Source: Pseudomonadota bacterium (GTDB lineage: Bacteria > Myxococcota_A > UBA9160 > SZUA-336). Taken from it: a stretch of 62,851 nucleotides of DNA. Below are positions 44,448 through 54,575 of this stretch, in pieces (within the stretch, counting starts at the first letter, position 1; each line of letters starts with the position of its first letter). The stretch covers positions 1-62,851 of the forward strand of contig QJZC01000001.1 of the NCBI GenBank assembly GCA_003247575.1, written 5' to 3'. The translations under genes and the position numbers were made by a program. Under the pieces are notes generated by a model that made no database searches, was not told where the DNA came from, and was given only the letters and a program-made list of their open reading frames with translations.

Positions 44448-47400
44448 TCAGCCTTCGGTCGCGAGCCGTTCGGCCTTCGCCAGTGCGCCCCATTGCTCAT
44501 AGAGCTTTCGCGCCAGCACGAGCTGTTTGCGGGACTCCGACTCGCGCCGCAGATCCAGCAGGAGTCGCGCTTCTCGCTCGGCCGCGAGCGCTGCGTGATG
44601 CGTGTATCCGCGTTGCTGTGCGCGCACGATCACCTTCGCGTACGCGGCGCGAGCCGCAGACGATCTTCCCCGCACAGCCGCGCGCTCCGCGCGCAGGAAG
44701 TCGGCCAGGTGAACGAAGTCGGGGCCATGACGCGCCCAGCGGGAGAGCTTCTTGATGCTGGCGGACAATCCGTCGCGTAGTGCAGCTGCGTTCGCGCGGT
44801 CTCGCTGCGCGCAGTCCGCATACACGATTCCCCGCAGGAACGTCAGATCGGCGTTCCAGGTTCCCTGAGTCGGCGGCATTCCCAGACGTTCGATCTGGTC
44901 GCGTGCCGCATCCATGTTTCCCAGGACGGTCAAGGTCAGAATCCACGGAATGCGTACGAAGAGACTGAGCTCGGGACGACCTTCGAAGAGCCGATTGATG
45001 CCCTTCAGCTCCTCGCCGATCTCGTCGTCGGAGAGCGGCTCGATCAGACTCCGAACAGCGACCTCGGACTGAGGAGCGCCGTCCATTCCATAGGCGAACT
45101 CACGGTTGTGGAGCTCCAGACGCTCCAGTGCCGTCGGTAGAGGAATGCCGGCGAAGAGCCGCGTGTAGCTGTAGAAGGCCGAGGCATAGAGCGCGAACTC
45201 TCGATCGCCGAGCTCCCGCGCGGACTCGGCGATCGAGAGCAACGGCTCTACGGCCGCACATCTCGGGCGCACCCAGGGATACAACTGACCGTGCAGGATT
45301 ACCTGGCTCCGCTGCTGGTTGATCGGGTCCGAGAGCAACTCGCCGATCTCCTCTGCGAGCCTCGCGTATCTCAGTCCGCGCGACCCATCTGCGGCCAGCC
45401 CGCACATGTTTGCACCGAGAGCGGCGAGGGCCAGCTGGGGTCCACGGACATAGCCGCGGCTCAGGATACGGCGGGTGGCCCAGGCAGCAATCAAGGTGAC
45501 GAGCCGCGGGTCGATGCGAGCCGCCGGTCCGCCGATGGCGGCGGACAGCACCAGGCTGGCGGTCACCTCCTCGGGTTGACCGAGCGAGGGCGCGAAGCCC
45601 CTACCTGCTCCAGCGAGAATCGCGAGGTCGAGCCGTGCAATCGCTACGTACGCCCGCAGCCGAGAAGGGTGCAACGGAAACCGAACCCCGAGCCTTCGGA
45701 GCTCGGCGAGCCCGATCGCTACCGCGCGCTCGATCTGATAACTGAGCGCGAAGGCGTTCAGCTGTTGAGCAGCCGCGAGTGCGCGTTGCAACGGAGACAG
45801 CGGTCGGCCGTCGAGCACTTCGAGGAAGCGAAGGCACTCCTGGGAGTCGCCCAGGTGGTGCGCGCACGCGGCGCTCTTTAGATAGAGGCTGATTCCGAGC
45901 GGCGTCTCACGTTCCCAGTCCGCGTCCCGGAAGAGGCTACGCGCGTGCTCGAGGTACGTCTGCGCCGTGGCCGCAGCTCCGGAAGCGAGTGCGCGATCCG
46001 CCGAGGCGATGTTCAGCTGGAGGATCGGCTTTCTCTCGTCCTCGGCGACCAGCGGCAGGGCCCGGTTGAAGTGATCCACGCGCGTCAGGGACGACCGGGT
46101 CGGCGAGTCCGCACTCGACCCATCGGACATCGCCCGTGCGATCTGGTAGTGCAGCTGCATGCGGTCGTCCCGCGTGAGGAGCCCATAGGCAGCTTCACGG
46201 ATACGATCGTGTGCGAACCCGAACGGCGTCCGCGAGAGACGGCTCGGCTCGCAGGAGGACTTGGCGCGAAGAGGACGGATCAGGCCTTGATCACTCAGCT
46301 GTTCGAGCGCGCGATCGACTTCCGATGGCGACTGCTCGCTCAGCTCCGACAACAGGTCCAGCAGGTCCAGGTGTCCGATACAACTCGCAACCTCGATCAC
46401 CCTGCGCGCGGGGCCACTCAGTCGCTCGATGCGCGAGGCCAACAGCGAGACCGCGCTCTCCGGAGGCTCGACCGAGGAGATCGCCTCGGCATCCCAATAC
46501 CAGCCTTTATCCGCGCTCAATGTGACCCAACCAAGGTCGTAGAGGTGTTCCACGAAGTCACGTATGAGCAACGGAAGCTTGCCCGTCTTGCGGGCAATGA
46601 GCTGCGCGAGCGGCTGCGTGCTCTCTCGATCCTGCTGAAATGCGTCGGCCAGCATCTGGGCCGACGCCGTATCGCAAAGCGGCCCGAGCTCCAATTGCCG
46701 ATAGCGCCCGCGACGCCGTTCGATGTTCCCCAAACAGGCTTCGAGCTGGTCCACGGAGTCGGCGTCACCCCACTGGCGATTCGCGATCACGAGGACCGAG
46801 CTCGTCTGTGTCGTCGCAAAGAACTCCTCGAGGAACTGAAGGCTGGCGACATCGGCCCACTGGACGTCGTCGAGGACCAGGACGAGTGGCTCCGCGGGCG
46901 TAGCGCACGCGGATAGAAAGCGCTGCACGGTAAGGGCGAGGCGCGCATGTACGTGTTTGGATTCGAGACTCGACGGCTCCCGTTGCACCTCGCCGAGCAC
47001 GTAGCAGAGCTCCGGAAGCACGGCCGCGAGCGCGCCGGACAGGCTTCCGAGCGCTGTCCGCAGGCGCTCCGCGAAGGCGGTCAGCTTCTCCGGGCTCCCC
47101 GCCAGCTTCTGATCCAGGATCTCACGGAACGCACAGATCCATCCCAGGTGTGGCACGTCACGCTGATACGGGTCGAACTTACCCATCGCGAGAGCTCCAC
47201 CTCGCATCACGGCAGCCTGCTTGAGCGATGTCGCGAGCCTCGACTTGCCGACTCCCGCAGGCCCGCTCACGATCCACAGCTCGGGCACACCAGCCGCACA
47301 GCGCTCCAGCGCCCGTTCGAGCAGCGACTGCTCACCTTCTCGCCCGTAGAAGCGATCGCTGAAGTCGGGCCGAATCGGAGCATCGCTCGACCCCAGCACG

Positions 47401-48236
47401 AAGCTCTCGCGGATGGATCCGGTGCGCTCGAGCTCATTCTCGCAGCGTTCCAGATCCGCGAGCAGCGAGGCTGCGCTCTGATAACGATCCGAAGGCTCTT
47501 TGTTCAGAAGCCGCATCACGATCCTGGAGACCACGCGGGGTAGGTCGGGACGCAGCGACTCGAGACTCTCCGGAATCTGTGCCATGTGCGCGTGCGTCAG
47601 CTCGAGGGGATCCTTCGAGACGAACGGAGGCGCGCCATTCAAGAGGAAGTAGAAGGTCGCTCCCAACGAGTAGAGATCGCTTCTATGATCGCTGCGTCGA
47701 TTCATGCGGCCGCTGGCTTCCGGCGCTTGGAAGGTCGGCAAGCCGCCCCCCACGAATTCCTCGCTCGGCGCTTCCGGATCGCCCCCAGCCACCCGAGCCG
47801 CTGCAAAGCCGATCAACGCGAGCTTTCCAGTCTGCTGCTCGACGAGGACGTGCTCCGGGCGAATGTCCCCATGCACGACTCGTGCGCCATGCACCTGGGT
47901 CAGACACCCGGCCAGCTGGAGCGCCAACTTCACGAATGCATCGAGCGGCAGGGGTCCGTGCTCGACCAGTCGATCCGCAGTGACACCCGAAACGCGCTCC
48001 AGCACGAGGACCGCCTGCTTGTCCACGGACGTCACTTCGAGCACGCGTGGCACCTGCGGTCCCGCTGCCGCCACGAGCGCGGTCTGCTCCAACTCCGCGC
48101 GGGTCCCGGGACCTTCCCCCCGATAGACCTTGATCACGACGCGACGGTCATCCAGCTGCCGCCGGGCTCCGTAAACGTCCACGCACAGCCCGCAGGAGAT
48201 GCGGTCCTCTACCTGGTATCCATGCAGGGTCAGCAT
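44448..48236 (-). CDS. pseudokinase-STAND ATPase-helical repeat protein, paralogue B
   Basis: A 1262-aa protein with the same layout as paralogue A. Kinase-like domain: Lys36 (VVIK) kept, HGDIRPEH keeps Asp124 but has His129 for the metal-binding Asn, and the DFG triad is GFA (143-145), losing the Mg-binding Asp. It is therefore expected to be catalytically inactive. The structural landmarks remain: APEASGRMNR and RSDLYSLGATF. ATPase: Walker A GPAGVGKS at 325-332, Walker B LVLVLDDVQWAD. The helical part ends WGALAKAERLA without histidine kinase. It is leftward, opposite to the other four copies, and divergent from fetAB (187-bp gap). It probably functions as an ATP-binding scaffold or sensor. 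Confidence 0.9.
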   Translation of the reverse strand: MLTLHGYQVEDRISCGLCVDVYGARRQLDDRRVVIKVYRGEGPGTRAELEQTALVAAAGPQVPRVLEVTSVDKQAVLVLERVSGVTADRLVEHGPLPLDAFVKLALQLAGCLTQVHGARVVHGDIRPEHVLVEQQTGKLALIGFAAARVAGGDPEAPSEEFVGGGLPTFQAPEASGRMNRRSDHRSDLYSLGATFYFLLNGAPPFVSKDPLELTHAHMAQIPESLESLRPDLPRVVSRIVMRLLNKEPSDRYQSAASLLADLERCENELERTGSIRESFVLGSSDAPIRPDFSDRFYGREGEQSLLERALERCAAGVPELWIVSGPAGVGKSRLATSLKQAAVMRGGALAMGKFDPYQRDVPHLGWICAFREILDQKLAGSPEKLTAFAERLRTALGSLSGALAAVLPELCYVLGEVQREPSSLESKHVHARLALTVQRFLSACATPAEPLVLVLDDVQWADVASLQFLEEFFATTQTSSVLVIANRQWGDADSVDQLEACLGNIERRRGRYRQLELGPLCDTASAQMLADAFQQDRESTQPLAQLIARKTGKLPLLIRDFVEHLYDLGWVTLSADKGWYWDAEAISSVEPPESAVSLLASRIERLSGPARRVIEVASCIGHLDLLDLLSELSEQSPSEVDRALEQLSDQGLIRPLRAKSSCEPSRLSRTPFGFAHDRIREAAYGLLTRDDRMQLHYQIARAMSDGSSADSPTRSSLTRVDHFNRALPLVAEDERKPILQLNIASADRALASGAAATAQTYLEHARSLFRDADWERETPLGISLYLKSAACAHHLGDSQECLRFLEVLDGRPLSPLQRALAAAQQLNAFALSYQIERAVAIGLAELRRLGVRFPLHPSRLRAYVAIARLDLAILAGAGRGFAPSLGQPEEVTASLVLSAAIGGPAARIDPRLVTLIAAWATRRILSRGYVRGPQLALAALGANMCGLAADGSRGLRYARLAEEIGELLSDPINQQRSQVILHGQLYPWVRPRCAAVEPLLSIAESARELGDREFALYASAFYSYTRLFAGIPLPTALERLELHNREFAYGMDGAPQSEVAVRSLIEPLSDDEIGEELKGINRLFEGRPELSLFVRIPWILTLTVLGNMDAARDQIERLGMPPTQGTWNADLTFLRGIVYADCAQRDRANAAALRDGLSASIKKLSRWARHGPDFVHLADFLRAERAAVRGRSSAARAAYAKVIVRAQQRGYTHHAALAAEREARLLLDLRRESESRKQLVLARKLYEQWGALAKAERLATEG

Positions 48237-48422
48237 TGCGCTCGCCGCTCTGCGGCTGTATCGGAAGGGTGCAGAGAGCTCTTGATCTGCTCCATCAACG
48301 TCTCCGCAGCGGGCAAGCGTGCACGGGCCCCCACGCCGACATGCTGGGATATGCTCCGCTGGGTGCTAGGAGACGCATCGCAACCAGAGACGAGCATCGT
48401 AGGCAGGGGAGATCCGCGCGAG

Positions 48423-49034
48423 ATGTCGAAGGGCCTGAGGGTCTCCGAGCTGGATTGCGGCCCGCTCCAATCCGTCGCTTTCGAGATTGCCGCTCGCGAA
48501 TGCGTGGGGCTATGTGGCCCATCGGGGAGCGGCAAGACGCGACTGCTGCGCGCGATCGCCGACCTCGACCCCAATCGAGGTGAGCTGACCGTCGATGGAG
48601 TCCCGCGCGAGGCCATGAGCGGACCCGACTGGCGCTGCCGAGTCGGCTTCGTGCCCGCCGAGAGCCGATGGTGGGCAGAGTCGGTTTCGGCCCACTTTGC
48701 CGCACAGTCCGAGGCTAGGAAGCACCTCGATGCGCTCGGCCTCGAGCAAGACGTGTGGGAGCGCGACCCAGCCGTGCTCTCCTCGGGCGAACGCCAGAGA
48801 CTCTCCCTCCTGCGCGCCAGCGACAACTCGCCCGCGGTGCTCCTGCTCGACGAGCCCACGTCGAACCTGGACGAAGGCAGCACCGACCGCGTCGAACGTT
48901 GGCTGGCGGAGCTCCAGCGAGCGGGGACGGCCTTGCTGTGGGTGTCCCATCTGCCGGAGCAGCTGGCACGCGTCTGCAATCGCGTGCTGCGGATCGAATC
49001 AGGCACACTCGTCGAGCTTCACGCATGCGATTGA
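48423..49034 (+). CDS. fetA: ABC transporter ATP-binding protein, FetA-like
   Basis: A 203-aa ATPase with Walker A GPSGSGKT at 32-39, signature LSSGERQRLSLLRA and Walker B VLLLDEPTSNLD. It is short and lacks any extra domain, as in FetA (YbbL), which partners FetB for iron export during peroxide stress. The start ATG 48423 is preceded by GGGGAG; an in-frame extension back to 47586 lies over the opposite-strand kinase gene and is not coding. The last bases overlap fetB. Confidence 0.87.
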   Translation: MSKGLRVSELDCGPLQSVAFEIAARECVGLCGPSGSGKTRLLRAIADLDPNRGELTVDGVPREAMSGPDWRCRVGFVPAESRWWAESVSAHFAAQSEARKHLDALGLEQDVWERDPAVLSSGERQRLSLLRASDNSPAVLLLDEPTSNLDEGSTDRVERWLAELQRAGTALLWVSHLPEQLARVCNRVLRIESGTLVELHACD

Positions 49035-49837
49035 TCCAGCTCGACTCCTGGGATCTCGCCATCGCCGCACTCTTCGTCGGCTTGTTGGCTGGACTCTCGT
49101 GGCGGGGACGACTCCAGATCGCACGTCCCCTTCTGGTGAGCACGACGCGCATGGTGGTCCAGCTGGCCCTGGTCGGTTTCGTGCTCGAAGCCCTCTTCTC
49201 GTTCGTGTCGTTTCCCGCGGTCGCTTTGATGGCTTGCGTCATGCTGCTCGCCGCCGGACGCGAGGTCCAGGCACGACAACGTCGCAGACTGCGGGGGTGG
49301 TGGGGATACGGCGTAGGCACATTCGCGATGTTCAGCTCTGCGTTCACTGCCATGACGTTCACGCTCCTGGCTCTCATCCAGGCGGATCCGTGGTATCAAC
49401 CGCAGTACGCGATTCCCTTGCTCGGAATGCTACTCGGCAACACCATGACGGGTGTGGCGTTGACGCTCGAACGGCTGACGGAGGGTGCCTGGGCTCAACG
49501 CGACGTGATCGAGGCGCGCCTCATGCTCGGTCATTCATGGCAGGAGGCGCTCTCTACGGTTCGGCGCGAGAGCCTGCGCAGCGGGCTGATCCCGACCGTC
49601 AACGCCATGGCGGCCGCCGGAATCGTGAGCCTGCCCGGGATGATGACCGGACAGATACTTGCGGGGAGCCCGCCGAGCGAAGCCGTCAAATATCAGATCT
49701 TGATCTTCTTGCTGATCGCTTCCGGAACCGGCTTCGGATCGTTCCTGGCCAACTGGATGGCAGCGCGCCGGCTGTTCGACGAACGCGGCCGCCTGCGGCT
49801 CGACCGCTTGCGCCCCATCGACCGCTCCGCCACCTGA
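49025..49837 (+). CDS. fetB: ABC transporter permease, FetB-like (UPF0014)
   Basis: A 270-aa permease with about seven hydrophobic helices: first at about 10-28 (WDLAIAALFVGLLAGL), then LALVGFVLEALFSF, ALMACVMLLAA and AMFSSAFTAMTFTLLALI. The family landmarks are IPLLGMLLGNTMTGVALTLERL, the coupling-helix region RLMLGHSW and GIVSLPGMMTGQILAG. ATG 49025 overlaps the end of the FetA gene by ten bases, so they form a translationally coupled pair. The E. coli counterparts export iron. Metal specificity in this organism is inferred. Confidence 0.88.
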   Translation: MRLIQLDSWDLAIAALFVGLLAGLSWRGRLQIARPLLVSTTRMVVQLALVGFVLEALFSFVSFPAVALMACVMLLAAGREVQARQRRRLRGWWGYGVGTFAMFSSAFTAMTFTLLALIQADPWYQPQYAIPLLGMLLGNTMTGVALTLERLTEGAWAQRDVIEARLMLGHSWQEALSTVRRESLRSGLIPTVNAMAAAGIVSLPGMMTGQILAGSPPSEAVKYQILIFLLIASGTGFGSFLANWMAARRLFDERGRLRLDRLRPIDRSAT

Positions 49838-49885
49838 GCCCCCGAAGAGCGATCTCGCGGCATTGAGACCGCTCACGCGGGCGCT

Positions 49886-50455
49886 TCAGGCACGGCCGCG
49901 CGACTGCTGGTAGCGCTTGAACCAGTACTTGTTCGCATCCTGCGCCTGAGAGGCTTCGATCTGAGGAACGTCCCAGAGCTTCGCGAAAAGGAACGCGCGG
50001 GGGCAATGCGCGTAGGCTTCGTGCACTTCGATCAGGAGCCCCTGAAGCACGCGCGTATTCGCGTCCGACCAGAGAACCTCTGGGGAGGCCCCTTCCAGGT
50101 ACTCGCTCCGCTCGTCTACCGCTCGCGCCGCTCCGTTCACCCGCACCGTCCAGTCGCAGCCGGGAATCAGGAACACCAGGCCGACCTGGCCGTTGGTCTC
50201 GATGTTCTCGTAGGACTGGAAGAGCTTGTTGCCGGCCACGTCGGGCAGCCAGAGTCGCTTTGCATCCAGAACCTTCACGAATCCCGGCGCCCCGCCCTTC
50301 GGAGACGCATCACAGGTGCCGGCACTGCTTGCGGTGGCCATGACACAGAAGGGCGAAGCAGCGATGAAGTCCCGTACCATGTCATTGAGCTGCGGCTCGA
50401 TCTTCCCGAGTGTACTCGCGGCCGGAGGACCGAATCGCTGCTGTGCGGCATTCAT
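49886..50455 (-). CDS. PPOX-type FMN-binding flavoprotein
   Basis: A 189-aa split-barrel protein (pyridoxamine 5'-phosphate oxidase superfamily) resembling the MSMEG_1061-type subgroup. It shows SPFCVMATASSAGTCDASPK, GGAPGFVKVLDAKRL, LPDVAGNKLFQSYENIETN, GLVFLIPG and WTVRVNGAARAV. Members bind FMN or F420 and reduce small substrates. ATG 50455 is preceded by AGGAGAGGG; an upstream in-frame extension runs through a 15-bp-period repeat (50468-50525) and is not counted. Divergent from kinase paralogue C. Confidence 0.87.
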   Translation of the reverse strand: MNAAQQRFGPPAASTLGKIEPQLNDMVRDFIAASPFCVMATASSAGTCDASPKGGAPGFVKVLDAKRLWLPDVAGNKLFQSYENIETNGQVGLVFLIPGCDWTVRVNGAARAVDERSEYLEGASPEVLWSDANTRVLQGLLIEVHEAYAHCPRAFLFAKLWDVPQIEASQAQDANKYWFKRYQQSRGRA

Positions 50456-50467
50456 TGGCACCCTCTC

Positions 50468-50525
50468 CTTTCTGGGGATGAGCTTTCTGGGAATCCGCTT
50501 TCTGGGAGTCGCTTTCTGCGACTCC
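50468..50525. repeat. 15-bp-period tandem repeat overlapping the PPOX 5' leader
   Basis: CTTTCTGGGRATNNG recurs at 50468, 50483 and 50498, with a variant at 50512 (14-bp step). The first unit overlaps the region just beyond the ribosome binding site of the leftward PPOX gene. Confidence 0.78.
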
Positions 50526-50672
50526 GTGGATCGCTCGCGGTGGGCGCGCTCCGACCCCTTTGTCCGAGCTGACGTCCGCAGTCGAGGATAGCCCATACTG
50601 TTCACCAGATGACCGAAGTGTGACCCAGGCCTGCCCGTCAACCGCGAGACGGTCCCATCCGATGGCGCACTG

Positions 50673-53600
50673 GTGGAGTCGGACGTCGCGATCCCAGGCT
50701 ACTCCTTCGGCAAGCGCGAGAGCACGAGCCCGGACGCGGTCGTCTATCGCGCAACTCGATCGGAAGACGAACAGCAGGTTCTGGTCAAGCTCTTCTCGAG
50801 CGCCAGCTCCGAAGCCGGGATCGCTCGACGTGAGTTCGACGCTCTGCGCGCGTGCGCACATCCGAGCATCCCCAGGGCGCTCGCCCTCGACACCCTGGGC
50901 CAACGTCACGCACTGATTCTTGAGTGGATCGACGGCGAGACTCTCCGCTCGTGGTCGTACGATCCGAGTGCGCTCCCAACCGCGGACATCCTCTCCATCG
51001 CGCTGCAGCTCTCGGAAGCCCTCGAGGCCATCCACACGGCGGGGTACGTGCACCAGGCGATCACTCCAACCAACGTGATCGTGTCGGCGGACGAGGCCAA
51101 GGCCTGGCTGATCGACTTTGGGAGCGCAGTCGAGTTTGGGCGGCTGAGGCCCTCTACCCAGCAGAGCTCCGCCGAGAGGGCCGGCAACCTCGCCTATGTT
51201 CCGCCCGAGCAGACGGGCTGGATCGAACGCTCCTCGGATCGGCGCTCCGACCTCTATGCCCTCGGGGCGACCTTCTACCGTGCAGTCACCGGAAGCCGCC
51301 CGTTCCGCAGGTCGGATCGGGCTGCACTGATTCGGGCGATCCTGACCGAGCCACCGACTCCGCCACACGAGCTCGAAGCGTCCATTCCGGTGGCTCTGTC
51401 GCGAATGATTCTGCGCTTGATGCACAAGGAGCCATCCGAGCGCTATCAAACAGCCGAGGCCCTGGCCACGGACTGCCGTGAGCTGCTCGAGCAGTACGAG
51501 TCACGTGGAGAAATCGACGCGGCTTTCCGGCTCGACGTTCGCGAGGTCCCGTCAGGCCCGAGCTTTCCGAGTGAGCTCTACGGCCGCGAACCCGAGATCG
51601 ACCGCCTTACGGATGCCTGTATTCGCGCACGCGGCGAGCTCCCTCACTTGGTCCTCCTTTACGGGGCACCCGGAGTGGGCAAGAGCTCCGTGCTGCGCGA
51701 GTTGCGTCTGCGCCTGATTCGGAACGGAATTCACGTGTCGCTCGGGCGCTTTCGACGACGGGGGAGGCGTCCCCACGCGGGCCTGGCAGACGCACTGGAG
51801 TCACTCGTAACGTCCATCCTGCTCGCACCCGACGCGCGACTCGAACGATTCAGAGTGCAGCTCCGCACCGCGCTCGGCCCCCTGGCGCAGCTCCTGATCG
51901 AGCTCGTACCGGATCTCGAAGCGATCCTCGGGTATTCGCCGCGTCTTCCGGGCACGACCGGGCACGACGTTCAGGAGCGACTAGCCCTCGCGGTCGAGCG
52001 CTTCCTCGAGACCTTCGTACACCTGGAGAAGCACCTGATCCTGCTCCTCGACGACTTCGAGGAGAGTGATGCGGGCACCCGCAGGATCCTCGATCGCCTC
52101 GCCTCGAGCCCGCAGCTCACGGGACTCGTGCTCGTGCTCTCGATCAACCGCGAGAAGCTCACGACTCACCGAGAAATCGCCGAGTTCACGCAACAGTGCG
52201 AGTCACGGGGTGCCTCCCTGGCGTCGATCGAGCTCGACGCACTCTCGCCGGAGGTCGCAAGACGTTGGCTCGAGGACACGCTCGGCGCCAGCGCGCAAGA
52301 GATCGACGAACTGCTTCCCCGCATCGAGGCGGCAACCGACCGGCTGCCCCTGCTGATGCGAGAGTTCGTCCTGAATCTGCACGCCCGCGGCTGTCTGCGC
52401 TACCACGACGGAGCTTGGCACTGCGATGGCCAAGTGCTGCGTTCGGTTCCTGCCTCCGATGGATCTGCTTCGTTGCTCGCGGCAAAGCTCGAGAACCTCG
52501 ATGCCCCGACCCGCAGCACGCTCGAGACCGCGAGCTGCATCGATGTCGAGTTCGACGCAGAGCTGCTCGAAGCAATTTCGGGCGAGTCCACCCAGAGACT
52601 GCGCAGCATTCTGGTACACCTTCAGAGTGCAGGTTACCTGATCCACGGAGAGTCCGGCTATCGGTTTGCGCATCGAGACATCCGAAACGCAGCTCATCTG
52701 GGGTCGCATCCCGAGGCCCGCGCCTGTGCGTATCGAAGAGTAGCCGAGTATCTGCTCGAGCAAACCCCGCAGGAAGAACGAGCCGAGCGGGTCTTCGATA
52801 TCGTCTTTCATCTGAATCGCGCGGTCACGGCTCTCACGCCGGAACTGCGACAACGCAAGGTCGAGCTCAATCTCGAAGCGGCGAGCCAGCTCATCGCTTC
52901 GGGGGCGGGAGCGGATGCGGTGGAGTACCTGCGCGCGGCCGATGCGGCACTCGCTTCCGACGCCTGGCGCACCCAACACGAGCTGGCTTTCGAAATCCAA
53001 CTGAAGTGGGCCGACGCCTCGACTCAGCAGCTCGAGCTCGAGGATGCCAGGCAGCGGCTGCAGGCACTCGACCTACAGAACCCCACGGAAGACGAGCGCT
53101 TGCAGATCTCTCTTCGCAGGCTCGGAATCCATGCGGTCGCCCGCCAGCACAGCGAGGGCGGACGCTACGCCCTCGAGATCCTGCGTTCGGTAGGGATTCA
53201 TTGGCCCATACGCCCTTCTCTGATCCGCACGCGCTTCGCCCTGTGGCGTGTGGGACGCCTGCTCGATGCCCACCCGGCCGAAAAGCTCTTCGAAGCCTCC
53301 CTCGCAGGCAATCGAGAGCGAGTCGTCCAGCTGTTGGTTCTGCGGCACGCGGCAGGACTCCTCACACAGACGCACCCCGGTCTCGGCTGCCTCACCGCCT
53401 GCAAGGTCATGAGCGACTTCATTCGCTTCGGCTATGTCGAGAATCCCGCCGCCGCGCTCACGGGGGTCGCATTCTGGAGCTGGCGTTTCGAACGCAACCG
53501 CACGCGGGTGCAGCGCTATATCGAGTCCATCCGGTACTGGATCGCTCAGGCTCCCGACTCGTTCATCGCAGCCCATGCCGAGATGCAGCTCGATGGTGTG

Positions 53601-54476
53601 CTCATGGCTTGGCTCGGAAGCCGACGTACGGCGATCCCCCGACTCAAGGAGCTGCACGAGCGCATGCTCAAGTTCGGACACCTCGAGTACGCGCATGCAT
53701 CGCTGATCTTTGCCGGAATGTATGCGGCTCTAGGCGGAGAACCGATCGAGCCCACGTCGAGGGAGTTGTGTCGCCTGAACCAGCGCTTCGAGCGCGGCGC
53801 CGTCCACGCGACCGGATTGGGGCGTATCGCTCGTGCGTATGGAACCCTCGGCGCAGAGAGCGTAGATCCACGCGAACTCCGAGAGACAGTACACGAGGAC
53901 GATCGGTTCATCCGAGACAGCCGCTCTCTCAGCGAGACCGGCCTACGTGCGATCTGGATGATGGTGCTCTGCGTGCACAATCAGTTCCATGAGGTGCTCG
54001 CCCAATGGGGGCCGCTCCGGGGACGCCTCATGCGCCTGAGTCACGCACCCCACCTGGTAGACATCTGGTTCTATCGAGGAATCGCAGCGGCGCAGCTCGC
54101 GCTCGAGACTCACGGCCCGAAGCGGATACGCTTCGTCCGTGAGCTGCGTAGCGCGGTTCGCGAGGTGCGCAAGGCAGCCGTTCACGGACCGGATTTCGTG
54201 CCCATGCGCCTGCTGCTCGAAGCCGAATACGCGCGCACGCGGCGACGCGGAGGCGTCATGCGAACGCTCTACAAGGATGCGGTCAGCCGGGCATCCGAGC
54301 TGCGTTTCAGCCATCTTGCTGCGCTCGGATCCGAACGCTGGGCACAGGCTGCGCGATCCGAAGGCCGCGAGTCCGAGGCACAAAGCCTGCTCGAGCAGGC
54401 GATTGGCTATTACTTGCAGTGGGGAGCGCTGGCGAAGGTGAAGCTCCTGGAAGCGGAGCGCGACGAGCCGAATTGA
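50673..54476 (+). CDS. pseudokinase-STAND ATPase-helical repeat protein, paralogue C
   Basis: A 1267-aa protein from GTG 50673. Kinase-like domain: Lys39 (VLVK), HQAITPTN with Ala129 replacing the catalytic Asp, Asn134 present, DFG intact at 148-150. The catalytic base is therefore missing and phosphotransfer is unlikely, though nucleotide binding may persist. Structural landmarks: PPEQTGWIER, RSDLYALGATF. ATPase: Walker A GAPGVGKS at 331-338; Walker B LILLLDDFEESD. Helical repeats follow, ending WGALAKVKLL. No GAF or histidine kinase. It is followed by paralogue D 185 bp later in the same direction; domain positions match D closely (Lys39, position 129, DFG at 148-150), so the pair is a probable tandem duplication. 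Confidence 0.9.
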   Translation: MESDVAIPGYSFGKRESTSPDAVVYRATRSEDEQQVLVKLFSSASSEAGIARREFDALRACAHPSIPRALALDTLGQRHALILEWIDGETLRSWSYDPSALPTADILSIALQLSEALEAIHTAGYVHQAITPTNVIVSADEAKAWLIDFGSAVEFGRLRPSTQQSSAERAGNLAYVPPEQTGWIERSSDRRSDLYALGATFYRAVTGSRPFRRSDRAALIRAILTEPPTPPHELEASIPVALSRMILRLMHKEPSERYQTAEALATDCRELLEQYESRGEIDAAFRLDVREVPSGPSFPSELYGREPEIDRLTDACIRARGELPHLVLLYGAPGVGKSSVLRELRLRLIRNGIHVSLGRFRRRGRRPHAGLADALESLVTSILLAPDARLERFRVQLRTALGPLAQLLIELVPDLEAILGYSPRLPGTTGHDVQERLALAVERFLETFVHLEKHLILLLDDFEESDAGTRRILDRLASSPQLTGLVLVLSINREKLTTHREIAEFTQQCESRGASLASIELDALSPEVARRWLEDTLGASAQEIDELLPRIEAATDRLPLLMREFVLNLHARGCLRYHDGAWHCDGQVLRSVPASDGSASLLAAKLENLDAPTRSTLETASCIDVEFDAELLEAISGESTQRLRSILVHLQSAGYLIHGESGYRFAHRDIRNAAHLGSHPEARACAYRRVAEYLLEQTPQEERAERVFDIVFHLNRAVTALTPELRQRKVELNLEAASQLIASGAGADAVEYLRAADAALASDAWRTQHELAFEIQLKWADASTQQLELEDARQRLQALDLQNPTEDERLQISLRRLGIHAVARQHSEGGRYALEILRSVGIHWPIRPSLIRTRFALWRVGRLLDAHPAEKLFEASLAGNRERVVQLLVLRHAAGLLTQTHPGLGCLTACKVMSDFIRFGYVENPAAALTGVAFWSWRFERNRTRVQRYIESIRYWIAQAPDSFIAAHAEMQLDGVLMAWLGSRRTAIPRLKELHERMLKFGHLEYAHASLIFAGMYAALGGEPIEPTSRELCRLNQRFERGAVHATGLGRIARAYGTLGAESVDPRELRETVHEDDRFIRDSRSLSETGLRAIWMMVLCVHNQFHEVLAQWGPLRGRLMRLSHAPHLVDIWFYRGIAAAQLALETHGPKRIRFVRELRSAVREVRKAAVHGPDFVPMRLLLEAEYARTRRRGGVMRTLYKDAVSRASELRFSHLAALGSERWAQAARSEGRESEAQSLLEQAIGYYLQWGALAKVKLLEAERDEPN

Positions 54477-54496
54477 CGCGCGTGTAGCAGCGCGCC

Positions 54497-54575
54497 GTCC
54501 TGCGCCGACAGGACCCTCCTTCGCCTGGCGGCGCCAATCCCACGGGGAGTTGGCGCGGATGGGCACCAGGGTGCC
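54497..54575. other. three consecutive hairpins between kinase paralogues C and D
   Basis: GTCCTG/CAGGAC (54497-54502 with 54509-54514), GCGCCAA/TTGGCGC (54531-54537 with 54550-54556) and GGCACC/GGTGCC (54562-54567 with 54570-54575). They may act as terminator or attenuator elements separating the two giant genes, or as mRNA stabilisers. Confidence 0.5.

Noticed and set aside
47586..48422. Long N-terminal extension of FetA
   Set aside because: Lies over the opposite-strand kinase B; ABC similarity begins only after ATG 48423, which has a good ribosome binding site.
52196..53992. 598-aa rightward frame inside kinase paralogue C
   Set aside because: Out-of-frame Arg-rich shadow, no domains.
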